A DNA stretch of 64,000 bases from Candidatus Hungatella pullicola (GTDB lineage: Bacteria > Bacillota > Clostridia > Lachnospirales > Lachnospiraceae): contig DXFU01000057.1 in the NCBI GenBank assembly GCA_019114305.1, positions 104,166 to 168,165 of the forward strand. The letters run 5' to 3'. Made by a program: the position numbers and the translations under genes. The notes beneath the pieces are model-generated. The model was not told the origin of the DNA. It saw nothing but the letters and a program-made list of their open reading frames with translations, and ran no database searches. Within the stretch, counting starts at the first letter, position 1, and the number at the start of each line of letters is the position of its first letter. Of the stretch, positions 1 through 8,852 are shown piece after piece.

Positions 1-1173
1 AACCAGCTGTCCCACAATTCCATGGGCATCCCGGAAGGGAACTCCATGATTTACCAGATAATCAGCCGCGTCGGTGGCATTGGTAAATCCATTTTTGGCA
101 CTTTGCTCCATTTTATCCTTTCTGAAGGACATGGTAGAGATCATCCCCGTAAACAATGCCAGACAGCCTTTTACCGTATCAATAGCGTCAAAAGTAAGTT
201 CCTTATCCTCCTGCATATCCTTGTTATAAGCCAGAGGCAGGCCCTTCATGGTGGTAAGAAGAGACAGGAGCGCACCGTACACCCGTCCTGTCTTTCCGCG
301 AATCAGCTCGGCAATATCCGGGTTTTTCTTCTGAGGCATAATGCTGCTTCCTGTACTGTAGGAATCATCAATTTCCACAAACTGATATTCATTGGTATTC
401 CAAATAATAATTTCCTCACAGAAACGGCTTAAATGCATGGAAATTGTAGACAGGGCGCTCAGCAGCTCAATCAGATAATCTCTGTCAGACACAGAATCCA
501 TACTGTTTCTTGTAGGACCGTCAAATCCAAGAAGGCCGGCGGTATATTCCCGGTCCAAAGGATAAGTTGTTCCGGCCAAAGCTCCCGAACCTAATGGGCA
601 GTAATTCATTCGCTTTCTGATATCCTGAAGCCTTGATCTGTCTCTGGAAAACATTTCAAAATAAGCGCCCATGTGATGAGCCAGAGTAATAGGCTGAGCC
701 TTCTGCAGATGGGTAAACCCAGGCATATAGGTGTCCAGATTTTCCTCCATGAGTGTAAGAAGCTCTTTCAGCAAATCCTTCAGCAAATCTTCCAGCTGAT
801 CAATCTCGTCTCTGGTATACAGCTTCATGTCCAAAGCCACCTGATCATTGCGGCTTCGTCCGGTGTGAAGTTTTTTTCCAGCCTCTCCAATGCGCTCCGT
901 AAGAACAGCCTCTACAAAGGAATGAATATCCTCATGCTGGGATGTAATCACAAGCTTTCCCTCATCCAGATCCTTTTCAATCCCCTTCAGTCCTTCTACG
1001 ATTGTCTCCTTTTCTTCTCCAGACAGGATTCCCTGCTTTGCCAGCATCGTCACGTGAGCAATGCTGCCGGCAATATCCTGGTGATAAAATTTCTGGTCAA
1101 ATGAAATAGATGCGTTAAAGTTGTGCACCAGCTGATTGGTCTCTTTTGTGAAGCGTCCGCCCCATAATTTCAT
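1..1173 (-). CDS. argH: Argininosuccinate lyase, 3' end outside window
   Basis: Splits argininosuccinate into arginine and fumarate, the last step of arginine synthesis, in the cytoplasm. The protein starts [12 protein letters not shown] and carries the family signature [12 protein letters not shown] near position 350 of the window. About 391 residues are present. The family is about 460 long, so roughly 70 C-terminal residues lie beyond the window edge. The ATG at 1173 has GGAG upstream and sits 2 bases after the stop of the YfhO-type gene, so the two are probably translated together. The rest of the arginine genes lie near 31-37 kb. The family call is very secure. Confidence 0.96.
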   Translation of the reverse strand, partial: MKLWGGRFTKETNQLVHNFNASISFDQKFYHQDIAGSIAHVTMLAKQGILSGEEKETIVEGLKGIEKDLDEGKLVITSQHEDIHSFVEAVLTERIGEAGKKLHTGRSRNDQVALDMKLYTRDEIDQLEDLLKDLLKELLTLMEENLDTYMPGFTHLQKAQPITLAHHMGAYFEMFSRDRSRLQDIRKRMNYCPLGSGALAGTTYPLDREYTAGLLGFDGPTRNSMDSVSDRDYLIELLSALSTISMHLSRFCEEIIIWNTNEYQFVEIDDSYSTGSSIMPQKKNPDIAELIRGKTGRVYGALLSLLTTMKGLPLAYNKDMQEDKELTFDAIDTVKGCLALFTGMISTMSFRKDKMEQSAKNGFTNATDAADYLVNHGVPFRDAHGIVGQLV

Positions 1174-1175
1174 AG

Positions 1176-3992
1176 TCATCTCTCCTCTAATTGATAATCT
1201 TCTGTGTCTTGTTCCTGTTCTGTCATATATTTTCTTTGTATGCTTTTTTTCTTTCCAGCCTGATTTACACCTGCCAAAATCACAAGGAAGGCAGCGCTGA
1301 TGCCTGTAATAACAGCTCCCGCCTTCAGTCCCTGGGGAATATACTTAAGCTGTATTTCATGGGTCCCTGCGCTGAGATGAACACTTAAAAAGGTATCAAA
1401 TATCTTATACGGCTCCTCTTCCTGGCCGTCAACCACAATCGTCCAGCCCTCGTCATAAGGAATGGAAAAATACAAAAGTCCGGCCCGGTCAGAATCTATG
1501 GTTCCCTGTAAAAAAGTGTCCCTTACCTTGGTCATCTGGGCGGAATTTCTGTTTAGAATCTCATAAATCTGTCTCAATCCCTCAGGGGAGAACCGATATA
1601 CAGATCCAAACATCTCCTCGCTGCCGTCATCGTTCTGCAGAGAAACTTCTGTTCCTGCTTCCAGATACCCCAGTTCCAGAAAATATCCTCTGTTTACATT
1701 GTCAAAGCTTTTTATGCTGTCCTCTCCCACATAAACAGTAACCTGTTCCACCTTTTTGTTGCTGATATAGACATAGTAATCTCCCGGTTGGCTGACTGTA
1801 AAATCCAGCGTTGCCGCCAGGGTTTCTGAAGGCACCTCTTCAAGGAGAGAGTCCGTTCCCATGACTGCGGCAAAATCATTCTGAACATCAGCAGGATTTG
1901 ACAAATCGGTCTGCCAGTTTCCTTCCAGATCATAAGGAATCACTACTCCTACAGGAAGAGTGTAGGAATTCTCATACAGCCACATGCCGTCCTTGGCATC
2001 TACCAGACTTAACAGACCGGTATCAGCGGCCTCTGTGGAATAAAGGCCATATTTGACGGAAAACAGAGAATCTACAAAAGGCGTGCTTCCCGTTATGCTG
2101 TAAGCATTGGTAGAGCTTTCACATCCAAGACGGCGGAAAAAATCAGTCAGATCCGCATTAGCTGTAGAAGAAAACAGGGAAACCGTTGGAATATTCAGCC
2201 AAGCTCCGTCGTTTTTCGTTTTTCTGGTCACTTTCTCAAAACGAAACAGATCTCCCTCTCCCATCACGCTTTGAGCCAGGCTTCTGGAAGCCTGATTATC
2301 TGCCGTATAGCTGATTCTGCTGGTTGTAGTGACGCTGGTAACCGTGGTATTAACCGCAGCCTCCACAGAAACAAGAGCCAGCGCGCACAGCACCAAAAGA
2401 CTCCTGCTCTTTCCCTTCTGATAAAGCCATATAAGCCACAGATAACCGGCCAGATAGAGAATAGCCACATAAAATACAGAGAAATGGTATGCGCTGTCTG
2501 TAATCAATTTCTGCGCCAGGAGGACAAAGACCACCGCCGCCCCAAAGGAAGCGCTCACCCGTCTCCAGGATGTAATCTTTAAATCCATATACGCCTTATA
2601 GCAGACAGTGAGAACCAGGAAGATATAGATAAAAGACTGACGGCATGGCAGGCTGTTTGGATAATGAAACCCATGCCAGATAAAGTTCAGCACATTAATG
2701 GAAAAGCTGGCAAAAAACAGCAGCAGCAGTCCACAGTAAACTGCTTTTTCCTTTTTTCTGATTCTGGAGGACATAAGGTACAAAAGGAAAAACATAAGAA
2801 CCGCCACGCCGCAGTATATATTGGGCCAGTGGTCAAGGCCCGTCTCCGTTTCCACATTCGGCAGATGCCTCCCTATCATATCAAATATAGAAAAATAGGA
2901 GGAAAAAGTCTGAGGAAAATTAACATTTCCCGATGCCGTAGACTGAAGTACACAGATTTCCGGCAGAAGAACCACTGCCGCCAGACCTCCTGCCGCCAGA
3001 GAAAAGACTGTGAAACGCGCCGCAGCGCCTCCATACCAGGATGCCTTTTCTTTCTTTTCCAGAATCAGCAGAGCCATAAAATACAGCACCATAAAGATGC
3101 AGATCATAATGGATATATAATAATTGGATAAAATAGAAAGTCCAAGAGTGATACAGTAAAGGAAACATTTTTTCTCCCTGACCAAACGCTCCAGTCCCAG
3201 CACAATGAGAGGGAACAAAAGGAGGCAGTCCAGCCACATAATGTTCCAGCTGTAAGCTGCCATGTACCCGGACAGGGCATAAAATATTCCAAAGAAAGCA
3301 GCGCCGAAATCATTGGTTTTACAGCTTTTTCTCAGATACCAGGCGAAGGAGAGACCGCTTAAGCCGATTTTCAGCACGATCATATAAGTCATAAATTCTA
3401 TGATATATGCCTTGGGACAAAAAACAATCAGCCAGTTTAAGGGGCTTGCCAGATAGTAGGCATACAGCGCCGCAAAGTTTACCCCCATCCCTACATTCCA
3501 GCTGTACAGAAGGCTGCCTCCCCCAGTCAGCTTATCCTGAAACTCAGAAAAGAAAGGGGCATATTGATGGTACATATCCGTCCTGAGAAAACTTTCATCT
3601 CCAAAGGGAAAGATTCCTCTCTGTATAAAGATAATTATCATAATAATGACAGGTACCAGGAAAGCAGCCAGCAGACCGTCATAAGGTCTTAAAAGTCCAG
3701 GTTTTGAAAGCTCTTCTTCCCAGTCTTCCTCAAATCCGTGATTTTCCGGAAAAGGAGAAAGTTCCTCTTCTGTCTCTTGGTGAGGTTTTTCTTCTGTCCT
3801 GTCCTCTGAAAACATTACCGGTTCCCCGGTTTCAAGAGCCTTAAGGCCCTCTGTGTGATTCTCTCTCATTCCCGCTCTGTCCTCCGGGAAGCCATCAAAA
3901 GACGGCTGGGAAATTTTATTCCCCGCCTGTTCTTTTTCAAGAATACTCTCCAGCTCCCTTGAAATTTTTTCTATCTCATCATCCCGCTCCAT
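1176..3992 (-). CDS. YfhO family membrane protein (GT-C-like)
   Basis: Large integral membrane protein of the YfhO family. Members resemble GT-C glycosyltransferases using lipid-linked sugars, and some are linked to lipoteichoic acid glycosylation. Acceptor and donor cannot be told here. The first ~105 residues are acidic and probably cytoplasmic. The first membrane segment ([18 protein letters not shown]) is followed by the family hallmark [13 protein letters not shown] and [10 protein letters not shown], then about a dozen more hydrophobic segments. A C-terminal soluble region of ~300 residues precedes a last membrane segment near residue 900. It follows a GtrA gene by 27 bases, a common partner for lipid-linked sugar chemistry. 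Length (938) is normal to long for the family. Confidence 0.88.
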   Translation of the reverse strand: MERDDEIEKISRELESILEKEQAGNKISQPSFDGFPEDRAGMRENHTEGLKALETGEPVMFSEDRTEEKPHQETEEELSPFPENHGFEEDWEEELSKPGLLRPYDGLLAAFLVPVIIMIIIFIQRGIFPFGDESFLRTDMYHQYAPFFSEFQDKLTGGGSLLYSWNVGMGVNFAALYAYYLASPLNWLIVFCPKAYIIEFMTYMIVLKIGLSGLSFAWYLRKSCKTNDFGAAFFGIFYALSGYMAAYSWNIMWLDCLLLFPLIVLGLERLVREKKCFLYCITLGLSILSNYYISIMICIFMVLYFMALLILEKKEKASWYGGAAARFTVFSLAAGGLAAVVLLPEICVLQSTASGNVNFPQTFSSYFSIFDMIGRHLPNVETETGLDHWPNIYCGVAVLMFFLLYLMSSRIRKKEKAVYCGLLLLFFASFSINVLNFIWHGFHYPNSLPCRQSFIYIFLVLTVCYKAYMDLKITSWRRVSASFGAAVVFVLLAQKLITDSAYHFSVFYVAILYLAGYLWLIWLYQKGKSRSLLVLCALALVSVEAAVNTTVTSVTTTSRISYTADNQASRSLAQSVMGEGDLFRFEKVTRKTKNDGAWLNIPTVSLFSSTANADLTDFFRRLGCESSTNAYSITGSTPFVDSLFSVKYGLYSTEAADTGLLSLVDAKDGMWLYENSYTLPVGVVIPYDLEGNWQTDLSNPADVQNDFAAVMGTDSLLEEVPSETLAATLDFTVSQPGDYYVYISNKKVEQVTVYVGEDSIKSFDNVNRGYFLELGYLEAGTEVSLQNDDGSEEMFGSVYRFSPEGLRQIYEILNRNSAQMTKVRDTFLQGTIDSDRAGLLYFSIPYDEGWTIVVDGQEEEPYKIFDTFLSVHLSAGTHEIQLKYIPQGLKAGAVITGISAAFLVILAGVNQAGKKKSIQRKYMTEQEQDTEDYQLEER

Positions 3993-4019
3993 GTTCTATC
4001 CCTTCTTCTAAAGGAAGTG

Positions 4020-4430
4020 TCAGACATTTTTAAAAATAAAAACCTTGCTGAACACATAATTAGCGATGACAACTGCCACAGATACAATAATCTTGCTGAT
4101 GTACTCGCCCATTCCAAGCCAGGACACCATAACGATCATAAATATCATCTCCATGGCTCCGGATAAAACCCTGCACGCCACAAAAGAAGCCATCTCTTTC
4201 GCAAGATATGCCGGTTTCATAGAATAGCTTTGAAACACAAATATCTTATTTACTATATAGGCGAACAGCACAGATACAGCCCAGGCCACAGCAGTTGCAA
4301 TCCGATAATCAATGGAGACATAGACCATTGCTCCGTAAACCACCCAGTTAACAAGAGTGGTCAGCACGCCAAAAATCAGGTAAGAGATTACCTCCCGGTT
4401 CATAACTTTATCCCACAGTTTTTTAATCAT
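4020..4430 (-). CDS. GtrA-like flippase family protein
   Basis: Small four-helix membrane protein of the GtrA family, often involved in moving or handling polyprenyl-phosphate-linked sugars. The pattern EVISYLIFGVLTTLVNWVVYG near the N-terminus and ANYVFSKVFIFKN at the C-terminus are typical. I use the ATG at 4430, which has AGGAG eight bases upstream and gives 136 residues, the usual family size. An upstream ATG at 4490 would add 20 basic residues and has a poorly placed ribosome site. It heads a unit with the YfhO-type gene and argH. Confidence 0.85.
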   Translation of the reverse strand: MIKKLWDKVMNREVISYLIFGVLTTLVNWVVYGAMVYVSIDYRIATAVAWAVSVLFAYIVNKIFVFQSYSMKPAYLAKEMASFVACRVLSGAMEMIFMIVMVSWLGMGEYISKIIVSVAVVIANYVFSKVFIFKNV

Positions 4431-4522
4431 TTTTGCGCTCCTGTTATTTCTATTTCTTTGTTTTTCTGCGCGGCGGATGCCATTATGCACATAACTTCCA
4501 TATTCTCTGACATCTGTGATCT

Positions 4523-4551
4523 ATTTTATTATAGTGAAATTAAATTGTAAA
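4523..4551 (-). promoter_or_regulatory. Predicted sigma-A promoter for gtrA-like/yfhO-like/argH unit
   Basis: On the minus strand TTTACA and TAAAAT are separated by 17 bases, giving a leader of about 85 bases before the GtrA-like start. Read by eye; no expression evidence. Confidence 0.45.
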
Positions 4552-4559
4552 GACGAAAC

Positions 4560-5615
4560 TTACTCTGACGCCGCCTGGGAACCTCCAGCCTCCTGGATGA
4601 GGAACTGTTCCGCTCCCTGAGAGTAGTGGAGGGTCCCGTCTGTTTCCATAAAAATTCCATATATATCTTCCAGAGAATCCAAAAGCTCCATCCCTTTTTC
4701 AAGGCCTAAAGAAAAGCATGTAGTGGACAGGCCGTCTCCATCTACAGACAAAGGGGACAAAATAGTAACCGACTCAAGACCATTCTGGTAGGGATATCCT
4801 GTTGACGGATCCAGCAGGTGATGATAATTAATGCCATCCTCAACAAAGCAGCGCTCATAAACACCAGAGGAAACTACAGACAAATCATCAACAGCCAGAC
4901 TGCCCAGCACCTCATCAGCCCCTCCTTTTGGATCCCGAAGTCCTACCCGGAAGGGTTCTCCAGAAGTCTGCTTTCCAAGGCAGAGCACATTGCCCCCCAG
5001 GTTGATAATGGCGCTTTCTATCCCTTCTTCTTTCAGATAGTCTTTCATTCGGTCAGCAATATAGCCCTTGGCAATGGCTCCCAGATCAATGGCCACATCA
5101 TCGGAGAGAAAGGTCAGAGTATTTCCCTCCAGCTTCAGATTTTCATATCCCACCTTTTCCAGTCCCTCTTCGATCTCCTCCTTTGGGGGCACCTTTTTCT
5201 CATCAGTAAAGTCCCACAGGGATGAAACCGGCTCTATGGTTATATCAAAACTTCCTCCGGAAAGTTCTGAATAGTAAAGTCCCTTTTCCAAAAGAGCCGC
5301 CATATCATCGGAGACCTCCATGGGCTGAGTCTTTGGAGGCCTGTGATTGATGGCGTAAAGCTCACTGTCCTCTCTGGTTCGGCTGAAAACCATCTCATAT
5401 TCTCTGCACAGATCCAGGGCGCCGTTGAGGATGTCCATATCGTCGCTGTCATAAAGGGTAACTGTCACAAACGTATTTAAAAGGAAAGCCGACTTTGTTA
5501 CCGGCTGAATCACCCGCTTGCCACAGCCTGACAGCAGAATACCGGAAAGGAGCAAAATACAGAAAAAAACTGCCGGACCGGCTTTTCCCTTTCCGGCCTT
5601 GTGTTTTGCTGTCAT
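4560..5615 (-). CDS. apbE: FAD:protein FMN transferase, lipoprotein (ApbE)
   Basis: Transfers FMN from FAD onto a threonine or serine of target flavoproteins such as Rnf or Nqr subunits, at the outer face of the membrane. The signal peptide ends in a lipobox (LLSGC near residue 31). ApbE motifs include FVTVTLYD, the region DLGAIAKGYIADRM, a glycine-rich NLGGNVLCLG, and a C-terminal GDGLSTTCFSLG segment supplying Mg-binding residues. 351 residues is normal. Its start overlaps the end of cbiK by four bases, so the two are one operon. No obvious target flavoprotein is nearby. Confidence 0.94.
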   Translation of the reverse strand: MTAKHKAGKGKAGPAVFFCILLLSGILLSGCGKRVIQPVTKSAFLLNTFVTVTLYDSDDMDILNGALDLCREYEMVFSRTREDSELYAINHRPPKTQPMEVSDDMAALLEKGLYYSELSGGSFDITIEPVSSLWDFTDEKKVPPKEEIEEGLEKVGYENLKLEGNTLTFLSDDVAIDLGAIAKGYIADRMKDYLKEEGIESAIINLGGNVLCLGKQTSGEPFRVGLRDPKGGADEVLGSLAVDDLSVVSSGVYERCFVEDGINYHHLLDPSTGYPYQNGLESVTILSPLSVDGDGLSTTCFSLGLEKGMELLDSLEDIYGIFMETDGTLHYSQGAEQFLIQEAGGSQAASE

Positions 5616-6406
5616 TGTTTCTTTTCACCAATCCCTTCCGCCGCTTTCCTGACATGTGAAACAAACAGTTCCCGGATGGCCCCAATCTCTCCCATCCCAC
5701 GAAGCCGGCAGGTCACTTCAAATCCCGCCTCCTCCAGACATGTTTTCCAGGAATCCTCCTCTCCTGCCATATCATTGTGAGCATGATCTCCGGCCACAAT
5801 CATCAGAGGCTGAAGCAGAACCTTTTTGGACTGTGAATTCTTTACCGACTGTTTTACATCCTCCAGATCCGGTTTTGCCTCCACAGTTCCTATATGGTAT
5901 CGTTCTCCTCTTTCTCTCAGCTTCCCGGCCAGTCTGCGGTAGGCTTCATTTGCCTGATGATCAGAGCCGTGACCCATAAAAACAATCTCCATCCCAGCCT
6001 CATAGTAAGAGGCCACATCCTGAACCATAGCATTGGCCGCCTGGTCAAAGTCTTCCTCACATGCAAGAAGAGGAAGACCGCAGGCTATGCACCCAAATCC
6101 ATTTTCTTCCTGTCTTATATCTTCCCTCATCCCTTCATATTCAATACCAGGAATTACATGGGTAGGCTGAACCAGAATGTGATCATACCCCTCCTCTCTC
6201 AGCCTCTTTAAGGCCTGCCTCATATTATCCACCTGAATCCCGTCTCTTTCCCTCAGCTTTTTTATAATCATGGAGCTGGTATAAGCTCTTCTCAGCTCCC
6301 ACCCCGGCAAAGCTCCGGCTATATCCTGCTCAATGGGATCAATATTCTTCTCCCCTGCCTTAATATAGCTTGTTCCAAAGCTTACAACCAAAACTGCTTT
6401 TTTCAT
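5612..6406 (-). CDS. cbiK: Sirohydrochlorin cobaltochelatase (CbiK type)
   Basis: Class II chelatase that inserts cobalt (possibly also iron or nickel) into sirohydrochlorin in the anaerobic B12 or siroheme route, in the cytoplasm. The start KKAVLVVSFGTSY and the motif LVQPTHVIPGIEYE carry the metal-binding histidine typical of CbiK. A second histidine lies in FMGHGSDHQAN and another in MIVAGDHAHNDMAG. 264 residues matches the family. No other cobalamin gene is in the window, so it sits apart from a main B12 cluster. It overlaps apbE, and a perfect palindrome lies just upstream of its start. Confidence 0.92.
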   Translation of the reverse strand: MKKAVLVVSFGTSYIKAGEKNIDPIEQDIAGALPGWELRRAYTSSMIIKKLRERDGIQVDNMRQALKRLREEGYDHILVQPTHVIPGIEYEGMREDIRQEENGFGCIACGLPLLACEEDFDQAANAMVQDVASYYEAGMEIVFMGHGSDHQANEAYRRLAGKLRERGERYHIGTVEAKPDLEDVKQSVKNSQSKKVLLQPLMIVAGDHAHNDMAGEEDSWKTCLEEAGFEVTCRLRGMGEIGAIRELFVSHVRKAAEGIGEKKQ

Positions 6407-6426
6407 TGGGTTTGTTTCCTTCCTGT

Positions 6427-6450
6427 TATGTTAAATTCCAATTTAACATA
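6427..6450. promoter_or_regulatory. Perfect 24-bp palindrome upstream of cbiK
   Basis: Arms of 11 bases, TATGTTAAATT and AATTTAACATA, flank a 2-base centre. It lies 20 bases before the cbiK start, where a repressor could cover the promoter or leader. The binding protein is unknown. Confidence 0.5.
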
Positions 6451-6488
6451 TCACAGATGAAAATCAGTGTCAAATTACTTTTAAACGC

Positions 6489-6525
6489 GCAAAAGGCACA
6501 GAATCCTGGATTCTGCGCCTTTTGC
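6489..6525 (-). terminator. Strong stem-loop between adh and cbiK
   Basis: Arms of 18 bases match except for one position. It lies just downstream of the alcohol dehydrogenase stop. The U-rich tail is weak on the minus strand, so this is a terminator-like hairpin rather than a textbook one. Confidence 0.6.
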
Positions 6526-6557
6526 TTACATTGCATGGCAGTATACAAAGAAGATTA

Positions 6558-7748
6558 CTAAAAGTCAACTTCTGTATCATAGAAGCAGCAGGTTAACAGC
6601 TTTTCCATCTCAGCCGGTGTAATCGGTCTTGGGTTGGAACCTGTGCAGGCATCTCCTACAGCCAGCTCTGCTACTGTTTTTAACTTGTCGTTAAATTCTT
6701 TTTCATCAATGATTCCGCCCTCATACTCTTTGATGCATGGAGCAATGTTAAGTTCCACATTCATCTTGCGGATTTCCTCGATAAGAGCGTCAACAAGGAC
6801 TTCTGTGGTATCTCCTGTCAGACCGATGAAACGGGCAATATCTGCGTATCTCTCAGCAGCCTCAGGAACCTTAGCGTTAAATTTAATGACCTTTGGAAGG
6901 TACATGGCGTTAGCGGCGCCGTGAACAATATGTCCGCCGGAATAAGCGGCTCCTGTTTTGTGAGCCATAGAGTGAACAATTCCAAGCAGAGCATTGGAGA
7001 AAGCCATTCCTGCCAGGCACTGAGCATTGTGCATTCTGTCTCTGGCTTCCATATCCCCGTTGTATGATTTTACCAGGAATGTATGTATCATCTTAATAGC
7101 GTGAAGTGCCAGAGGATCGGTATAATCGCAGTGGAGTGTGGATACATATGCCTCAATGGCATGAGTCATTGCATCCATACCAGTATTGGCAGTCAGCTTT
7201 GCCGGCATAGTCTCTGCCAGATCCGGATCTACAATGGCCACATCCGGGGTAATGTTAAAGTCAGCTAAAGGATACTTAATTCCTTTCTCATAATCTGTAA
7301 TAACGCTGAAAGCGGTTACCTCAGTAGCTGTACCGGAAGTAGAAGGAATGGCACAGAATTTTGCCTTTGTTCTCAGCGTAGGGAAACAGAATGGTGTAAT
7401 CAGATCCTCAAATTTTGTATCCGGATACTCGTAAAAGGCCCACATTGCCTTGGCAGCGTCAATGGGGGAACCTCCGCCGATAGCTACAATCCAGTCAGGC
7501 TCAAATTCCTGCATAACTTTAGCGCCCTTCATAACCGTTTCAACGCTGGGATCCGGCTCAACGCCTTCAAACAAAGTAACTTCCATGCCTGCTTCTTTTA
7601 AATAGGTCTCTACTTTATCAAGAAAGCCAAAACGCTTCATAGATCCGCCACCTACTACAACAATAGCCTTCCTGCCTTTTAAGTTCTTCAATTCTTCCAA
7701 AGAGCCTTTTCCATGATATAAATCTCTGGGTAGAGTAAATCTTGCCAT
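6558..7748 (-). CDS. Iron-containing alcohol dehydrogenase
   Basis: NAD(P)H-dependent reduction of an aldehyde to an alcohol (or the reverse), in the cytoplasm, in fermentative redox balance. Motifs of the Fe-ADH family are clear: GGGSPIDAAKAM for the nucleotide, NTGMDAMTHAIEAYVS, and the metal histidines in HSMAHKTGAAYSGGHIVHGAANA. 396 residues is typical. The substrate cannot be assigned; butanol, 1,3-propanediol or lactaldehyde-type enzymes are possible. AAGGAGG precedes the ATG. A LysR regulator lies directly upstream in the same direction. Confidence 0.93.
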   Translation of the reverse strand: MARFTLPRDLYHGKGSLEELKNLKGRKAIVVVGGGSMKRFGFLDKVETYLKEAGMEVTLFEGVEPDPSVETVMKGAKVMQEFEPDWIVAIGGGSPIDAAKAMWAFYEYPDTKFEDLITPFCFPTLRTKAKFCAIPSTSGTATEVTAFSVITDYEKGIKYPLADFNITPDVAIVDPDLAETMPAKLTANTGMDAMTHAIEAYVSTLHCDYTDPLALHAIKMIHTFLVKSYNGDMEARDRMHNAQCLAGMAFSNALLGIVHSMAHKTGAAYSGGHIVHGAANAMYLPKVIKFNAKVPEAAERYADIARFIGLTGDTTEVLVDALIEEIRKMNVELNIAPCIKEYEGGIIDEKEFNDKLKTVAELAVGDACTGSNPRPITPAEMEKLLTCCFYDTEVDF

Positions 7749-7790
7749 TTTTCATGTCCTCCTTATTCATCTCTTTGTAACTCTGTGACT

Positions 7791-7819
7791 ATTTTATCTC
7801 CTGACACAAAGAAATTCAA
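7791..7819 (-). promoter_or_regulatory. Predicted promoter of the alcohol dehydrogenase
   Basis: TTGAAT and TAAAAT on the minus strand with a 17-base spacer. A very AT-rich partial dyad (about 7845-7866) lies just upstream of the -35, about where a LysR protein would bind. Inferred by eye. Confidence 0.45.
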
Positions 7820-7869
7820 AGGTAAATATGCATATGCCTCCATATAAATATTGATATATATTTAACATT

Positions 7870-8787
7870 TTATACAAGAAGCAGTTCTTCTTTCACCCGT
7901 CTCAGCTCTTCCAGAAATAATTTTTCCCACACAGTTCTTATGCTTCCCTCCCTGTATACCAGCACATCCAGGCACTGACGATTCCCATCGGCACAAATTT
8001 TCTCTTCCAGCTTGTAAGCGGAAAGAATTTCCCGAGGCATGGGGGAAACCCACATATAAGATTCCTTTACAGCCCGCAGAATATCAAACTGGCTTCCTCG
8101 CTCGAAAACATAAATTCTTCTGGCAGTTCCTTTTTTCTTATTCTCTGGCCGTTTTCCGCCTCTTCCCCCTCCGTCGCCATGGACAATTTCAATTCCTGAC
8201 TCCAGATCTGTCAAAAAAATTTCTTTTTTCCCTGCCAGAGGATGGGAAGCTGACATGAGAACTCTGCTGGAAAAATCCAAAACCAGCTCAAAGGCAAGTC
8301 CCATTTCCTTCAGTCTTTGAATACAGTAGCGCTCCATGGATAACGGGAAACGGATAATTCCCATGTGATACTCTCCGCACTCCACGCCCCTCAGGGTTTC
8401 CTCCCAATTGGTCTCTTTCAGCCACACATCCATTGCCGTCTCATCTGCCATCCGCTCAATCAGCCGTGCAAAAGCGGTACTGATATAAGTAGCCCTTGGA
8501 ATGGAAAGGCGAAGCTTAGCTTCCCCTTCCCGGGAAGGCCTGTATAATTCCTCCATCTCCTCTATCTGCTCCAAAATATTTTTGGCGTACTGGAGAAATA
8601 TCCTTCCTTTGTCTGTAGGAACAACCCCCTTAGAAGTTCTCCTGAATACAGGAGCCCCCAAATTTTCCTCCAGGGTCTTAATTGCCTTGCTTAAGTTAGG
8701 CTGATCCATATATAAATTAGCTGCCGCCTGAGTTATGGAGCCGGTTCGTTCCACTTCCACAGCGTATTGTAACAGTATTGTATTCAA
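7870..8787 (-). CDS. LysR family transcriptional regulator
   Basis: DNA-binding regulator with an N-terminal winged helix-turn-helix (GSITQAAANLYMDQPNLSKAIKTLEENLG, residues ~17-45) and a C-terminal effector-binding domain. The start codon appears to be TTG at 8787, preceded by GAGGAGG at six bases, better than any internal ATG. 305 residues is normal. It lies tandem to and upstream of the iron alcohol dehydrogenase, which it may control. The stretch GDGGGRGGKRPENKKKG near residue 195-210 is unusually basic and glycine-rich for the effector domain. The ligand is unknown. Confidence 0.9.
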   Translation of the reverse strand: MNTILLQYAVEVERTGSITQAAANLYMDQPNLSKAIKTLEENLGAPVFRRTSKGVVPTDKGRIFLQYAKNILEQIEEMEELYRPSREGEAKLRLSIPRATYISTAFARLIERMADETAMDVWLKETNWEETLRGVECGEYHMGIIRFPLSMERYCIQRLKEMGLAFELVLDFSSRVLMSASHPLAGKKEIFLTDLESGIEIVHGDGGGRGGKRPENKKKGTARRIYVFERGSQFDILRAVKESYMWVSPMPREILSAYKLEEKICADGNRQCLDVLVYREGSIRTVWEKLFLEELRRVKEELLLV

Positions 8788-8852
8788 ATGACACCTCCTC
8801 TTACCAGGCCATCCCTTTGAAAAGTGCCCGGCTGATTTTCTCTATAGTTTAT

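Noticed and set aside
6427..6450. Reading the cbiK palindrome as a Rex site
   Set aside because: TTAA half-sites are eight bases apart, while Rex sites have about four; the match fails.
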